Below are positions 1 through 8,386 of a stretch of DNA of 63,444 nucleotides, piece by piece. The notes below the pieces were generated by a model, which worked only from the letters and a program-made list of their open reading frames with translations, made no database searches and was not told the origin of the DNA. Positions within the stretch are counted from its first letter, which is position 1; each line of letters begins with the position of its first letter. Made by a program: the position numbers and the translations under genes. Source of the stretch: Opitutaceae bacterium (GTDB lineage: Bacteria > Verrucomicrobiota > Verrucomicrobiia > Opitutales > Opitutaceae); NCBI GenBank assembly GCA_003151515.1, contig PLXS01000015.1, positions 1 to 63,444 of the forward strand, written 5' to 3'.

Positions 1-355
1 GGTGGAGGTGCCGGGATTTGAACCCGGGTGCCCCAGGCCTTCGCACGCCGCGTCTACCTGTGTGTCGTCACATTGGTCTCGCCCGGGTTACGCGTTGACG
101 CGCGCTTAAGCCTAGGCCAACCCCCGGGAGAAGATACGGCGCGCGGACCGCGGGTCGCTCCGCGCGCTATGCCTGCTGTCGTCGCGGTGCTCGGCTAGCA
201 GGCGTCGCCGGAACCGCGTGGCTGCATTAGTTAGGCAGCCAGGGGCATCTCTTCGTGTGTGCCACTTGTTTTTTCGAAGGGGGATTAGCGAGAGGCCTTC
301 GGCTCTCGACAGGCAGCGGCGCACTCCGACCAAGGGTAGAATCCAGAACACCCCC
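1..355 (-). ncRNA. ssrA: tmRNA (ssrA), missing only its last 3' base
   Basis: Transfer-messenger RNA, which rescues stalled ribosomes and tags the unfinished protein for degradation. On the minus strand the 5' end at 355 reads GGGGGTGTTCTGGATTC, like other tmRNA 5' ends. The 3' end carries a T-loop (GGTTCAAATCCC) and CACCTCC-A-CC. The seven bases at 355-349 pair with the 3' CACCTCC with one G-U, closing the tRNA-like acceptor stem. The final A of CCA lies just outside the window. A short reading frame at 263-231 ends in Pro-Leu-Ala-Ala followed by TAA and, one base later, another TAA; this is the likely tag, probably GTHEEMPLAA. The resume codon is inferred. A length near 355 nt is normal. 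Confidence 0.93.
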
Positions 356-642
356 GAAAATGGAAATGCGTGCGCGATCAAGGAACGGAAAGGAAAGCTT
401 GCGGAACCGAGCCGCATATTACAAGTCTCCCCGACTGACCTAACTGCAAGCATCCGATGGTGTGATCTTTGAGCGACGGGTGGAAGCCGTGTAATAGAGC
501 TATAGGGCAGCCCCTTGTGTTACGGCCGGGTTAAATTGGGGTTGCTTATTGAGCGAACATGACCTTCCATCCCGCCCCAAGCAGATCGCGGCATGGGTCG
601 CTTTAGCTTAACACAACACAACATACTACTACAACACGAGCT
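356..642. other. Intergenic region between tmRNA and the TonB receptor
   Basis: These 287 bases separate two divergent units and must hold the promoters of both. I see no open frame that looks coding and no known riboswitch core. The last 35 bases before the receptor ATG are an A/C-rich leader with repeated ACAAC units and no clear Shine-Dalgarno sequence. I could not place a convincing -35/-10 pair for either gene. Confidence 0.5.
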
Positions 643-3570
643 ATGAAAAACCTCCGGTTCCGGAAGTTTGTCTCAGCATTGTCGCTGATTGCGGCGACCG
701 GCGCGATAACCAGCACAGGATACGCGCAAGTAACAACGAGCACGACCAGTACCACAACCTCCACCTCAGAGGCCCCTCAGGTCCTTGAGAAGGTCGTTGT
801 CACCGGTTCGAACATTCCAATGGCGGTTGATGCCTTGGCCATCCCGGTCGCCACGATTGACATCGCAACCATAGAGGACAGCGGTGTCAGCTCCGACACG
901 CTGGACCTCCTGCGCAAGGTCGAGCCGAACATCAGCGGCATCGGCCAGGAAAACGCGCAGGTATCCACGGGCAGCAACTTCGGCGGCGCCTCGCTGACCA
1001 TCAAGGGCCTGCCGACCCTTGTCTTGATCAATGGCCGGCGCGTTGCCACCGACCCGGCTGAGAGCACCGGCGGCTTCCAGTTCGTCGACCTCAACGTCAT
1101 CCCGCTCGCGGCCGTCGAGCGCTTCGAGGTGCTGCAGGACGGCGCCTCGGCGATCTACGGTTCCGACGCCATCGGCGGTGTGATCAACATCATCCTCAAG
1201 TCGAACTACAACGGCTGGGAGACGGGGGCCCACTACGGCTTCGCGACCTCGACCGGGCACTATGAGGAGCGTTCCGGGTACCTGGTTGGCGGCGTGTCCA
1301 ACGACAAGACCTCCATCACGGTCTCGATGGATTACGCGCAGCACAACGACCTGTTCCTCTCGTCCCGTCCGTACACCAACCCCATCTACGGCACGTACAC
1401 GGCCCCCGGCGGCTCGATCGAGATCTACGACAACACCTCGGGTACGGACAACTTCTACCATCTTGCGTCCGGCGTCGCCGCGCCCCCAGGGGGCGGCACA
1501 TACAATAACATTAACCAGCTGGTCAGCATGGGCGTTTACAACCCGGTAAGCGCTGCGAACCAGTTCACGTTGTTCAACCTTGCGGACGGCGAGACCCTGA
1601 TCGGCGCGCTCAAGCGCTACAGCGCCATGGTGAACATGGACCACAAGATCTTCGGCAACGCCCTCCAGGGCTTTGCCACGATACTCTTCTCCAGCACGCA
1701 CACATTCTCGCAGCTGAACGCGCAGCCGCTGGTCCCATACCTCCTCGATCCATGGGTGTCACCGAATGTCTACGGCTTCTCGGGCTATCCGCCGCCAGCC
1801 GGCGTCAGTTATGTTCCAACAAGCGTCTCCGGCAATCCATTCTCGACGACCTACATGGACCAGGGTGCGGCGGGCGCACTCATACCGGAGTCGGGCCCCG
1901 GCTACGGTAACGGCAGCGGCCTGGAGGTTCTTCTCCGCGACCGCTATACCAACTACCCGAGGCAGTACATCAGCGACTCCAATTTCTTCCGCGGGGTGGG
2001 CGGCCTGAAGGGCGACATCTCGGACGACCTCCACTGGGAGGCCGCCGCGGACATCAACCGCTACGTGCTCAACTACACGAACCCCGGCCTCTGGGACACG
2101 AATGCCCTCAACGAGGCATGGGCCGACGGCCAGCTGAATCCGTTCGCCGCCAACCCGCCGGCCAGCGCCTTCGAGGGCATAGTGGGCACGGCGTTCGTGA
2201 ACATGCTTAGCACGCTCAACGCCTTCGACTTCAAGCTCGACGGCACGCCCTTGGAGCTGCCCGCCGGCAAGGTCGGCTTCGCGGTCGGCGTCAACTACGT
2301 CCGCGAGTCGCTCTCCGCCGTCCCGGACATCAACAGCCTTCCGAACTCCTCTGGCACGACCCAGGGCTGGTCCAACGCGACGACGTTCCAGCAGTTCCAG
2401 GCCGTGCGCGCCGTCACGTCGGGCTTCGCCGAGGTGAGCGTGCCGATCACGAGCGCGAAGGAGAACATTCCGTTTGCGCACTCGATCAACGCCGACGTCG
2501 CGATTCGCTATGACGACTACAGCGGCAACGTCGGCTCCACCACGGATCCCGAGGTCAACGTGAGCTGGGCCCCGGTTGACGACCAGTTCAAGGTCCGGGC
2601 CTCGGCGGGCAAGTCCTTCATCGCGCCGGCGCTTTACAGCCTCTACGGCCCCGTGTCGTCCGGATCAACGCCGTCGATCACCTACACCTCAGTCAGCGGC
2701 TCCGTGAACACCGCCCAGTTCCAACAGACCGGCGGCGCCAATCCGGACCTCAAGCCGACGACGGCCAAATCCTGGTCAGCCGGCTTCGTCTACACGCCGA
2801 AGGCGCTCAACGGGCTGACGATCACGGTCGACTACTCGCAGATCGACGAGAAGGCGATCGTCGGGACGATTCCGTCGGAGTCGATCATCCAGAGCGTCGA
2901 GACGGATGGCACCTCGTCGCCCTACATCTCCGAGGTCCACTACAACACGCCGACCGGCGCGGAGCCCACGGGCCCCGGCGGCATCAGCAGCAAGTCGGCG
3001 CAGTCGATCTACGTCGTCCAGAACCTGGTCAACCTGGGCGGCCAGAAGATCAACAGCACCGACATCAACATCGAGTACACCTGGAAGATGGCGGATGTGG
3101 GCAAGTTCGACCTCACGTCGAACTGGACCTGGTACAACAGCTACATGCTGCAGCTGATCCCGACCGAGCCCTACTACCAATACGCGGGCACGGTCACCAT
3201 CAACGAGGGCACGCTGCCGAAGTGGAGGACCTACACCCAGCTCGACTGGAAGAACTGGGGCGCCGAGGCCTTCGTTGGCGTGACCTGGATTGACAGCGCC
3301 GAGAACGAGGACGTCGGTGGCTCCAGCGCCACGGACGAGGGAACCGTGGGATCCTTCTGCGCGATTGACCTGGGCGTGGCGTACGACTTCGGGCACCTGC
3401 ACCAGTACAAGGCGCTCGAGGGCCTGAAGGTCACCTTTGGCGTGAACAACGTCGCGAACAGGCTGCCCCCGCTTGCTCCGAACGTGTTCCCGAACACGAA
3501 TGCGGACGTCGGCACCTACGACGGCGCCATTGGCCGCATGTTCTACGTCGAGGGCAAGTACTCCTTCTAA
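643..3570 (+). CDS. TonB-dependent outer-membrane receptor
   Basis: A 975-residue outer-membrane receptor that would import a bulky ligand using TonB energy; the substrate is not evident. Residues 1-29 are a signal peptide ending in GYAQ, followed by a Ser/Thr-rich stretch to about 44. The plug begins near EKVVVTGSNIP and contains LINGRRV and DGASAIYGSDAIGGVINI, both classic plug motifs. The remaining ~780 residues are aromatic-rich with alternating polar and hydrophobic residues, as in a 22-strand barrel, and the protein ends in the C-terminal Phe expected for barrel assembly. It is a single gene with its own terminator and no SusD partner. The ATG was chosen because it gives the signal peptide; the upstream leader lacks a Shine-Dalgarno sequence. 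Confidence 0.95.
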   Translation: MKNLRFRKFVSALSLIAATGAITSTGYAQVTTSTTSTTTSTSEAPQVLEKVVVTGSNIPMAVDALAIPVATIDIATIEDSGVSSDTLDLLRKVEPNISGIGQENAQVSTGSNFGGASLTIKGLPTLVLINGRRVATDPAESTGGFQFVDLNVIPLAAVERFEVLQDGASAIYGSDAIGGVINIILKSNYNGWETGAHYGFATSTGHYEERSGYLVGGVSNDKTSITVSMDYAQHNDLFLSSRPYTNPIYGTYTAPGGSIEIYDNTSGTDNFYHLASGVAAPPGGGTYNNINQLVSMGVYNPVSAANQFTLFNLADGETLIGALKRYSAMVNMDHKIFGNALQGFATILFSSTHTFSQLNAQPLVPYLLDPWVSPNVYGFSGYPPPAGVSYVPTSVSGNPFSTTYMDQGAAGALIPESGPGYGNGSGLEVLLRDRYTNYPRQYISDSNFFRGVGGLKGDISDDLHWEAAADINRYVLNYTNPGLWDTNALNEAWADGQLNPFAANPPASAFEGIVGTAFVNMLSTLNAFDFKLDGTPLELPAGKVGFAVGVNYVRESLSAVPDINSLPNSSGTTQGWSNATTFQQFQAVRAVTSGFAEVSVPITSAKENIPFAHSINADVAIRYDDYSGNVGSTTDPEVNVSWAPVDDQFKVRASAGKSFIAPALYSLYGPVSSGSTPSITYTSVSGSVNTAQFQQTGGANPDLKPTTAKSWSAGFVYTPKALNGLTITVDYSQIDEKAIVGTIPSESIIQSVETDGTSSPYISEVHYNTPTGAEPTGPGGISSKSAQSIYVVQNLVNLGGQKINSTDINIEYTWKMADVGKFDLTSNWTWYNSYMLQLIPTEPYYQYAGTVTINEGTLPKWRTYTQLDWKNWGAEAFVGVTWIDSAENEDVGGSSATDEGTVGSFCAIDLGVAYDFGHLHQYKALEGLKVTFGVNNVANRLPPLAPNVFPNTNADVGTYDGAIGRMFYVEGKYSF

Positions 3571-3598
3571 GGCTGCGCTTATAGCCCCGACTCAGAGA

Positions 3599-3631
3599 CG
3601 GCCCGGCCCAAAGCCGGGCCGTTTCTATTTT
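3599..3631 (+). terminator. Rho-independent terminator after the TonB receptor
   Basis: CGGCCCGGC (3599-3607) pairs perfectly with GCCGGGCCG (3613-3621) around a five-base loop, followed by TTTCTATTTT. It lies 28 bases after the receptor stop, and its tail overlaps the end of the convergent GH20-like gene. Confidence 0.9.
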
Positions 3632-5556
3632 CCGAAGTCGAGGGCAATGGCGCCTGCGTCGCGCCCCCAGTCGAGGTCCGGGAAGCCCCTGCGCGGGGTC
3701 GGCCTTCCCAGGGTCCTTCGGCTCGCCGGCTTCCAGCCGCGCGGGGAGAGGGACGTGACGCCGTCCGACAGCTCCACGCGGGCGATGACGACCTGCCCCA
3801 GGCCCCTTACCGCGATCCTCAGGGGCGCGAGCGGGCCGTCGACAGGCACGCTGAACTCCCGCCGGATCGAGGTCCTTGGCCGTGCCGCGGCTGCCCGGAA
3901 CTCGATCGCCATCCTGGCGCGCAGCTCCGTCCAAGCGCCCCCGGGGCCCCAGCGCTCGACGACCACCCTCTGCAGGGCGGGCTGCTCCAGGATGACGTCG
4001 AAGCGAAGCTGCCAGGCGCCGAGGACGGGCGAGGCCGTTACGAGGCGCCGCGGATTCGCGGCGCAGCGTTCAATCCACCTGCGAAGCTCCTGGAGCCGCT
4101 TCGCGTCAGCCGCGGCGATCCGCTCGTTCGGGCCGGCCACCCTGCGGTCGCGGGTGAGGCGCCAGAGCGCCCGGGCGGCTTGCCGGCCGCAGCGCACGCA
4201 GGTGCCGAACTGCGCCGCGCCGCACCTTAGCGACTCGATACCCCGCGCGACGCGTGCATCCTCCGGGCCGCACCGGGCAAGCCGTTTTCGAAGGGCCAGT
4301 ATGGCGCAGGCGGTTGCCCGCACGTACACGTCGCGCTCGGCGAGGTAGCGGCGAAACCGCACGCTGGCCCGAAGCGGCGCCGGCACCGGGGGGCCGCGCC
4401 GGCCGAGCCGCTCCAGGAGCGAAAGCTCGGCCTCGTAGAGTGAGGTGCCGCGGCGGATGTCACAGCCGTCCCAGCGCTCGTTCATCTCCCAGCGCGCATA
4501 CCCGGCGAAGGCCGCTGCGTCGCAGGCGAGGGCGCCCCTGGCAAGCTCCCGCGCCCCGTGGCGGCCGAAGAGCCGCCTGAAGCCTCCCTCGAGCATCCCT
4601 GGGATGTCGTCCACGGCCGGCTCCAGCCAGAGGCCTGCCGCGGCGGCGTCCACGAGCGTCGTCATCTCGATCGCGAGCCGGCTGGGTTCCCAGGAGGTGA
4701 CCAGCATGCCGCCCGCGCCGACGCTTGCGCACCGGTGCCACCAGTCCCGGATGTTGGCGATCCTCTCGCCGAAGACGGGCAGGGGCTCGTGGCGGAAGGA
4801 CCCGTTCATCGGGCAGCCCCAGTACTCGACGCCGCGCGCGGCGAGCGCCGGGGCGAGGTCGTACTCGGCGAAGTTTCGAAGCTCGATCCTGGGCAGCCTG
4901 CCGAAGGGATAGTAGTACCAGTCGTACGCGATGATGCCCGGGGGAAGGCGCCCAATCGCGTCCGGCAGGAGCGCCAGCATGTCGGCCCACATGCCGAGGC
5001 GCAGCCCGCGGCCGCGGGCCACGCCCTCCAGCCTGCGCACGTAGCGGGCGAAGTGCTCCGCGAGGCCAACCTCGGCGACCTCGGCGGCGCAGAGGGGGTG
5101 CCGGCCCAGGCTGAACGACTCGTCGAGGCCCACGTGCACCTTGCCCGCCGTGCAGAAGGGCGCCATGTCCCGCATCAGGGTGTCGGCGACCTCAAGGGTC
5201 CTGGGGTGGAGCGGGCACACTTGGCCGCTCCAGAACGGGGAGCCGTCGGGCCCCCGCAGCTCGTTCAGGTCGCGAAGCTGCGGCACCTTGATCAGGTACT
5301 GGGTGTGGCCGAGCAGGTTGATGATGGGCACGACGCCGATGCCGACGCGGGCCGCCTCGCCCACGAGCCGCCCGAACTGGGCGCGGCTGTAGGCGCCCCT
5401 GCGGGCGATGGTCGGCAGGCTCGGGTACTCGACGGCGTCCTCAAGGTGCAGGTAGAGCTCGCGGTATCCCCAGTCGGCGTAGCGGGGCAGCTGGCGAAGC
5501 AGCCAGTCCAGCCGCTCCGTCTGGCGTGCGAGGTCCCACTGGAAGGCGGCGATCAT
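3625..5556 (-). CDS. GH20-like glycoside hydrolase (beta-N-acetylhexosaminidase-type barrel)
   Basis: A 643-residue protein with no signal peptide. It looks like a family-20-type (alpha/beta)8 barrel: GHTQYL at about 93-98 and the acid/base-type motif HVGLDE at 141-146, where classical GH20 enzymes have HxGGDE. The Asp-Glu pair is kept but the first Gly is Leu. A later tryptophan-rich segment (YDWYYYP) could line the sugar pocket. About 130 C-terminal residues form a separate beta-rich domain. The start is ATG at 5556, which overlaps the stop of the upstream nucleotidyltransferase gene in ATGA, so the two are translationally coupled. The open frame runs upstream through the neighbour, but that part is out-of-frame shadow. 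Family membership is likely; the exact substrate is unknown. Confidence 0.8.
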   Translation of the reverse strand: MIAAFQWDLARQTERLDWLLRQLPRYADWGYRELYLHLEDAVEYPSLPTIARRGAYSRAQFGRLVGEAARVGIGVVPIINLLGHTQYLIKVPQLRDLNELRGPDGSPFWSGQVCPLHPRTLEVADTLMRDMAPFCTAGKVHVGLDESFSLGRHPLCAAEVAEVGLAEHFARYVRRLEGVARGRGLRLGMWADMLALLPDAIGRLPPGIIAYDWYYYPFGRLPRIELRNFAEYDLAPALAARGVEYWGCPMNGSFRHEPLPVFGERIANIRDWWHRCASVGAGGMLVTSWEPSRLAIEMTTLVDAAAAGLWLEPAVDDIPGMLEGGFRRLFGRHGARELARGALACDAAAFAGYARWEMNERWDGCDIRRGTSLYEAELSLLERLGRRGPPVPAPLRASVRFRRYLAERDVYVRATACAILALRKRLARCGPEDARVARGIESLRCGAAQFGTCVRCGRQAARALWRLTRDRRVAGPNERIAAADAKRLQELRRWIERCAANPRRLVTASPVLGAWQLRFDVILEQPALQRVVVERWGPGGAWTELRARMAIEFRAAAARPRTSIRREFSVPVDGPLAPLRIAVRGLGQVVIARVELSDGVTSLSPRGWKPASRRTLGRPTPRRGFPDLDWGRDAGAIALDFGK

Positions 5557-6959
5557 TTGACGCGCTCGCGCAGCCAGGCGAGGCCGCCCGGCTCGTCGCA
5601 GAAGACGCCCTCGAGCTGCGCCTCGAAGGCCGAGTCCAGGATGGGCCTGAAGTCCGGTCCGGGCTGCATGCCCATCGCCACCAGGTGGCGGCCGAGGATG
5701 ATCGGCCTCGGGGCGCGGGCCTCGATCTCCAGCGCAGCGGCGCGGGCGCGCAGGGCGCCCACGAGCTCCATGATCTCGCTCGAAGGCAGGGGCGGGCGCC
5801 CCTGGGCGTCCGCCGCCATCACGGTACCGAGGTCGTCGATCGTCGCCGGGGCGAGCCTGCGCGCGAGCCTGCGCACTTGGGCGTCCGTGAAGTCGCTGTC
5901 CCGGCCGTGGTGGTGCGCGAGGTGGTGGACGACGAGCGCGCGCACCGGCGGGTCCAGCTCCAGGGGGGCGCCGATCCTGCGAAGGAACGACTCCGCGACC
6001 GGGCCCCCGGCGGCCTCGTGGCCGGGGCTCACCCAGCGCATCGCGCCCCGGCGCTCCGCCCTGACCGTGGTCGAGGGCTTGCCGAAGTCGTGCGCGAGGA
6101 CCGCGAAGGAGAGCATGCGCCGCCTGGGCGCCTCGGCCCCCGCCCACCCCTCGAGCCCCACGAGGGCGTCGAGGCAGAGCCCCGTGTGGTCCATGACGTC
6201 GCCCTCGGGGTGCCACTCGGGCTCCTGCGGCGTGCCGCGCAGGGCCGCAACCTCCGGGAAATGCGCGATCCAGCCGGTCTCCTCGAGGACCCGCAGCCCC
6301 CTGGAGGGGCGCATGGACTTGACGGCCCACTTGTCCCATTCGCCCCAGACCCGCTCGACGGGCAGCTCCGCGAAGGCGGGCGAGATCGAGCGGCAGAGGG
6401 CCGCGGTCTCCGGGGCGAGGCTCATGTCAAAGCGCGCGGCGAACTGGAACGCCCGCAGGGCGCGCAGCGGGTCCTCGGGGAAGGACGGGCCCGTGTGGCG
6501 CAGCACGCGCCGGCGCAGGTCGCCCTGCCCGTCGAAGGGGTCCGCGATCTCGCCGGTGAACGGGTCCTGCGCGATCGAGTTGACCGTGAAGTCGCGGCGC
6601 GCGGCGGCCTCGGCGTCGCCCAGGGCGGGGTCGGGCCGCACGGCGAAGCCCCGGTGGCCCGCGCCGGTCTTGGACTCCCTGCGGGGCAGGCTGAAGTCGT
6701 ACTCGCCCATCGGCCCGCGCACCTTGAGGACGCCGAAGCTCCTGCCCACGATGTCCGTGGCGCCGAAGGGCGCGAGCGCGCGCTTGAGGCCCTCGAAGTC
6801 CACGCCCGCCACCTCGATGTCGAAGTCCTTTGGCGCGATCCCGAGGAGCCAGTCGCGCACGCCGCCGCCGACGAGCCTCGGGCGGCCGATGCGGCGCAAG
6901 GCATCCAGCATCGCGCGCAGGTCCTGGGGAAGCGGTGGGGCGCCGGCCATGTGCGGCAT
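5553..6959 (-). CDS. cca: CCA-adding-type tRNA nucleotidyltransferase with HD domain
   Basis: A 468-residue class II nucleotidyltransferase. The N-terminal head has GGGVRDWLLG (31-40) and the metal-binding DFDIE (45-49) that define the poly(A) polymerase/CCA-adding family. The central part (LRALRAFQFAARF) is the RNA-binding neck. A C-terminal HD-type domain carries AHDFGK and VVHHLAHHHGR. Its role would be to build or repair the 3' CCA of tRNAs. One tRNA in this window shows a genome-encoded CCA, so repair may matter more than synthesis. A good AGAAGG ribosome site precedes the ATG. Poly(A) polymerase activity cannot be excluded by eye. Confidence 0.88.
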   Translation of the reverse strand: MPHMAGAPPLPQDLRAMLDALRRIGRPRLVGGGVRDWLLGIAPKDFDIEVAGVDFEGLKRALAPFGATDIVGRSFGVLKVRGPMGEYDFSLPRRESKTGAGHRGFAVRPDPALGDAEAAARRDFTVNSIAQDPFTGEIADPFDGQGDLRRRVLRHTGPSFPEDPLRALRAFQFAARFDMSLAPETAALCRSISPAFAELPVERVWGEWDKWAVKSMRPSRGLRVLEETGWIAHFPEVAALRGTPQEPEWHPEGDVMDHTGLCLDALVGLEGWAGAEAPRRRMLSFAVLAHDFGKPSTTVRAERRGAMRWVSPGHEAAGGPVAESFLRRIGAPLELDPPVRALVVHHLAHHHGRDSDFTDAQVRRLARRLAPATIDDLGTVMAADAQGRPPLPSSEIMELVGALRARAAALEIEARAPRPIILGRHLVAMGMQPGPDFRPILDSAFEAQLEGVFCDEPGGLAWLRERVK

Positions 6960-6977
6960 CCTTTGCCTTCTCGGTCG

Positions 6978-7358
6978 CTAGCCCCCCAGGGCCGCGAACG
7001 CGAGGGCGATCCAGCCGGCGATGAGCGAGAGGCCGCCCAGGGGCGTCACGGGCCCGAGCCAACGGGGCCCGCCCAGGGCGAGGAGGTAGAGCGAGCCCGA
7101 GAAGAGCAGCGTGCCGGCGGCCCACAGCCTCGCCGCCCAGGCGATCGCGCGCGCCGGAGCGGGCGCCGCGCGAAGCCATGCCGCGAGCCCCAAAAGGGCC
7201 GCAGCGTGCAGGAGCTGGAAGCGCACGGCGGTCTCCCAGGCGTCCCGCGTGCCGGCGGCCTGGAGGGTGTCCTTAAGTGCATGGGCCCCAAAGGCCCCGA
7301 GGGCGACCCCGGCGGCCCCAAGGACGCCGGCCCAGACGAGTGGCGTTCGATGCTGCAT
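6978..7358 (-). CDS. DUF423 family small membrane protein
   Basis: A 126-residue integral membrane protein with four hydrophobic segments. The N-terminal half contains ALGAFGAHALKD, the signature of the DUF423 (YgdD-like) family, whose function is unknown. I chose the ATG at 7358 because family members begin shortly before the first membrane helix; the open frame extends to 7433 but that extension runs into the rplM promoter. It is the first gene of a minus-strand run (DUF423, cca, GH20-like), with 18 bases to the next ATG. Confidence 0.85.
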   Translation of the reverse strand: MQHRTPLVWAGVLGAAGVALGAFGAHALKDTLQAAGTRDAWETAVRFQLLHAAALLGLAAWLRAAPAPARAIAWAARLWAAGTLLFSGSLYLLALGGPRWLGPVTPLGGLSLIAGWIALAFAALGG

Positions 7359-7408
7359 CGCGCCGATCGTTGCAGTTTTCAGGAGGGAACCAAGGCTCAA
7401 AACAGGGG

Positions 7409-7438
7409 TTGACACCCCTACCGCCGAAACCATGTTCT
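7409..7438 (+). promoter_or_regulatory. Probable promoter of rplM-rpsI
   Basis: TTGACA at 7409-7414 matches the -35 consensus perfectly and is followed after 18 bases by TGTTCT at 7433-7438, a weak -10. The rplM ATG follows at 7453, implying a very short leader. Confidence 0.5.
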
Positions 7439-7452
7439 AAACCTCTTTTCCC

Positions 7453-7881
7453 ATGAAGACGTTTCTCGCGAAGAAGGAGGCTGTGCAGCCCAAATGGTAT
7501 CTCGTTGATGCCGACGGGCAGGTGCTCGGCCGCCTCGCCGTGAAGGTCGCCAACCTGATCCGCGGCCGCGGCAAGCCGACCTACACCGCCCATGTCGACA
7601 CGGGCGACTACGTGGTCGTCGTCAACGCCGAGAAGGTCGTGCTAACGGGCAAGAAGGAGGCCAAGAACGAGTACATGTCGTTCTCCGGCTTCGTCGGCGG
7701 CGAGCGCTACCGCAGCATGAGGCAGGTGCGCGAGAAGCGCCCCGAGTTCATCATCATGCACGCCGTCAAGGGCATGCTGCCGAAGAACCGTCTCGCCGCC
7801 AGGATGCTCACCAAGCTGCGCGTCTTTGCGGGGACCAAGCACCCGCACGAGGCAAACAACCCCGTCAAGATTTCCGTCTGA
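7453..7881 (+). CDS. rplM: 50S ribosomal protein L13
   Basis: A 142-residue L13, the expected length. It carries the family signatures WYLVDADGQVLGRLA, the GDYVVVVNAEKV segment, and the C-terminal KLRVFAGTKHPHEANNP. It binds 23S rRNA early in large-subunit assembly. It is followed after two bases by rpsI, the almost universal L13-S9 pairing, and the two share a promoter and terminator. Confidence 0.99.
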   Translation: MKTFLAKKEAVQPKWYLVDADGQVLGRLAVKVANLIRGRGKPTYTAHVDTGDYVVVVNAEKVVLTGKKEAKNEYMSFSGFVGGERYRSMRQVREKRPEFIIMHAVKGMLPKNRLAARMLTKLRVFAGTKHPHEANNPVKISV

Positions 7882-7883
7882 CC

Positions 7884-8282
7884 ATGACCACACCCGCCAG
7901 CGTTTTCACAGGCACCGGCCGCCGCAAGACATCGACGGCGCGGGTCCGGATCTCGGACGGCAGCGGCAAGCTGACCGTCAACGGCCGTGATTTCGACCGC
8001 TACTTCTCGCACGACAACTTCGCCAAGCAGGCCTACGCGCCCCTCCAGACCGTGAGCCTGCGCGAGAAGGTCGACGTGACGGCGAACGTCTCGGGCGGCG
8101 GCGTCTCCGGCCAGGCCGGGGCCGTGGCCCACGGGATCGCCCGCGCGCTCCAGAAGATGAATTCCGAGCTCAGGGCCGCCCTCAAGAAGGCCGGCCACAT
8201 CCGACGCGACCCACGCGAAAAGGAACGCAAGAAGGCGGGCCAGCCCGGCGCCCGCAAGCGCTTCCAGTTCTCGAAGCGCTGA
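7884..8282 (+). CDS. rpsI: 30S ribosomal protein S9
   Basis: A 132-residue S9 with the N-terminal GTGRRKTSTARVR and the basic C-terminal tail ending KRFQFSKR, whose last residues reach the tRNA in the ribosomal P site. GGGVSGQAGAVAHGIARAL is the conserved core. The start lies two bases after the rplM stop, so the pair is co-translated. It ends just before a strong terminator. Confidence 0.99.
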   Translation: MTTPASVFTGTGRRKTSTARVRISDGSGKLTVNGRDFDRYFSHDNFAKQAYAPLQTVSLREKVDVTANVSGGGVSGQAGAVAHGIARALQKMNSELRAALKKAGHIRRDPREKERKKAGQPGARKRFQFSKR

Positions 8283-8303
8283 GTCGCCCGAAAGCCTCAT
8301 TCG

Positions 8304-8345
8304 AAGGCCGCCCGCCGGACACCGGCCGGCGGCCTTTTATTTTAT
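8304..8345 (+). terminator. Rho-independent terminator after rplM-rpsI
   Basis: GGCCGCC (8306-8312) pairs with GGCGGCC (8328-8334), with further pairing possible inside, followed by TTTTATTTTATTG. It closes the ribosomal operon 22 bases after the rpsI stop. Confidence 0.9.
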
Positions 8346-8386
8346 TGCTGGAAATCGGAGCCATCAAAACAAATTGTTCAAATCCC

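Noticed and set aside
356..642. Riboswitch upstream of the TonB receptor
   Set aside because: I looked for cobalamin-box-like and other conserved cores and found none.
766..1701. Antisense 311-codon frame within the TonB receptor
   Set aside because: No motifs, biased composition, and it mirrors the coding frame of the receptor.
5557..6339. N-terminal extension of the GH20-like gene through cca
   Set aside because: The extension is low-complexity, overlaps cca in another frame, and the ATGA junction gives a natural start at 5556.
4558..7412. Very long plus-strand frames opposite the GH20-like and cca genes
   Set aside because: Products are Arg/Gly/Pro-rich with no motifs, and the minus-strand genes show clear family signatures; these are GC-driven shadows.
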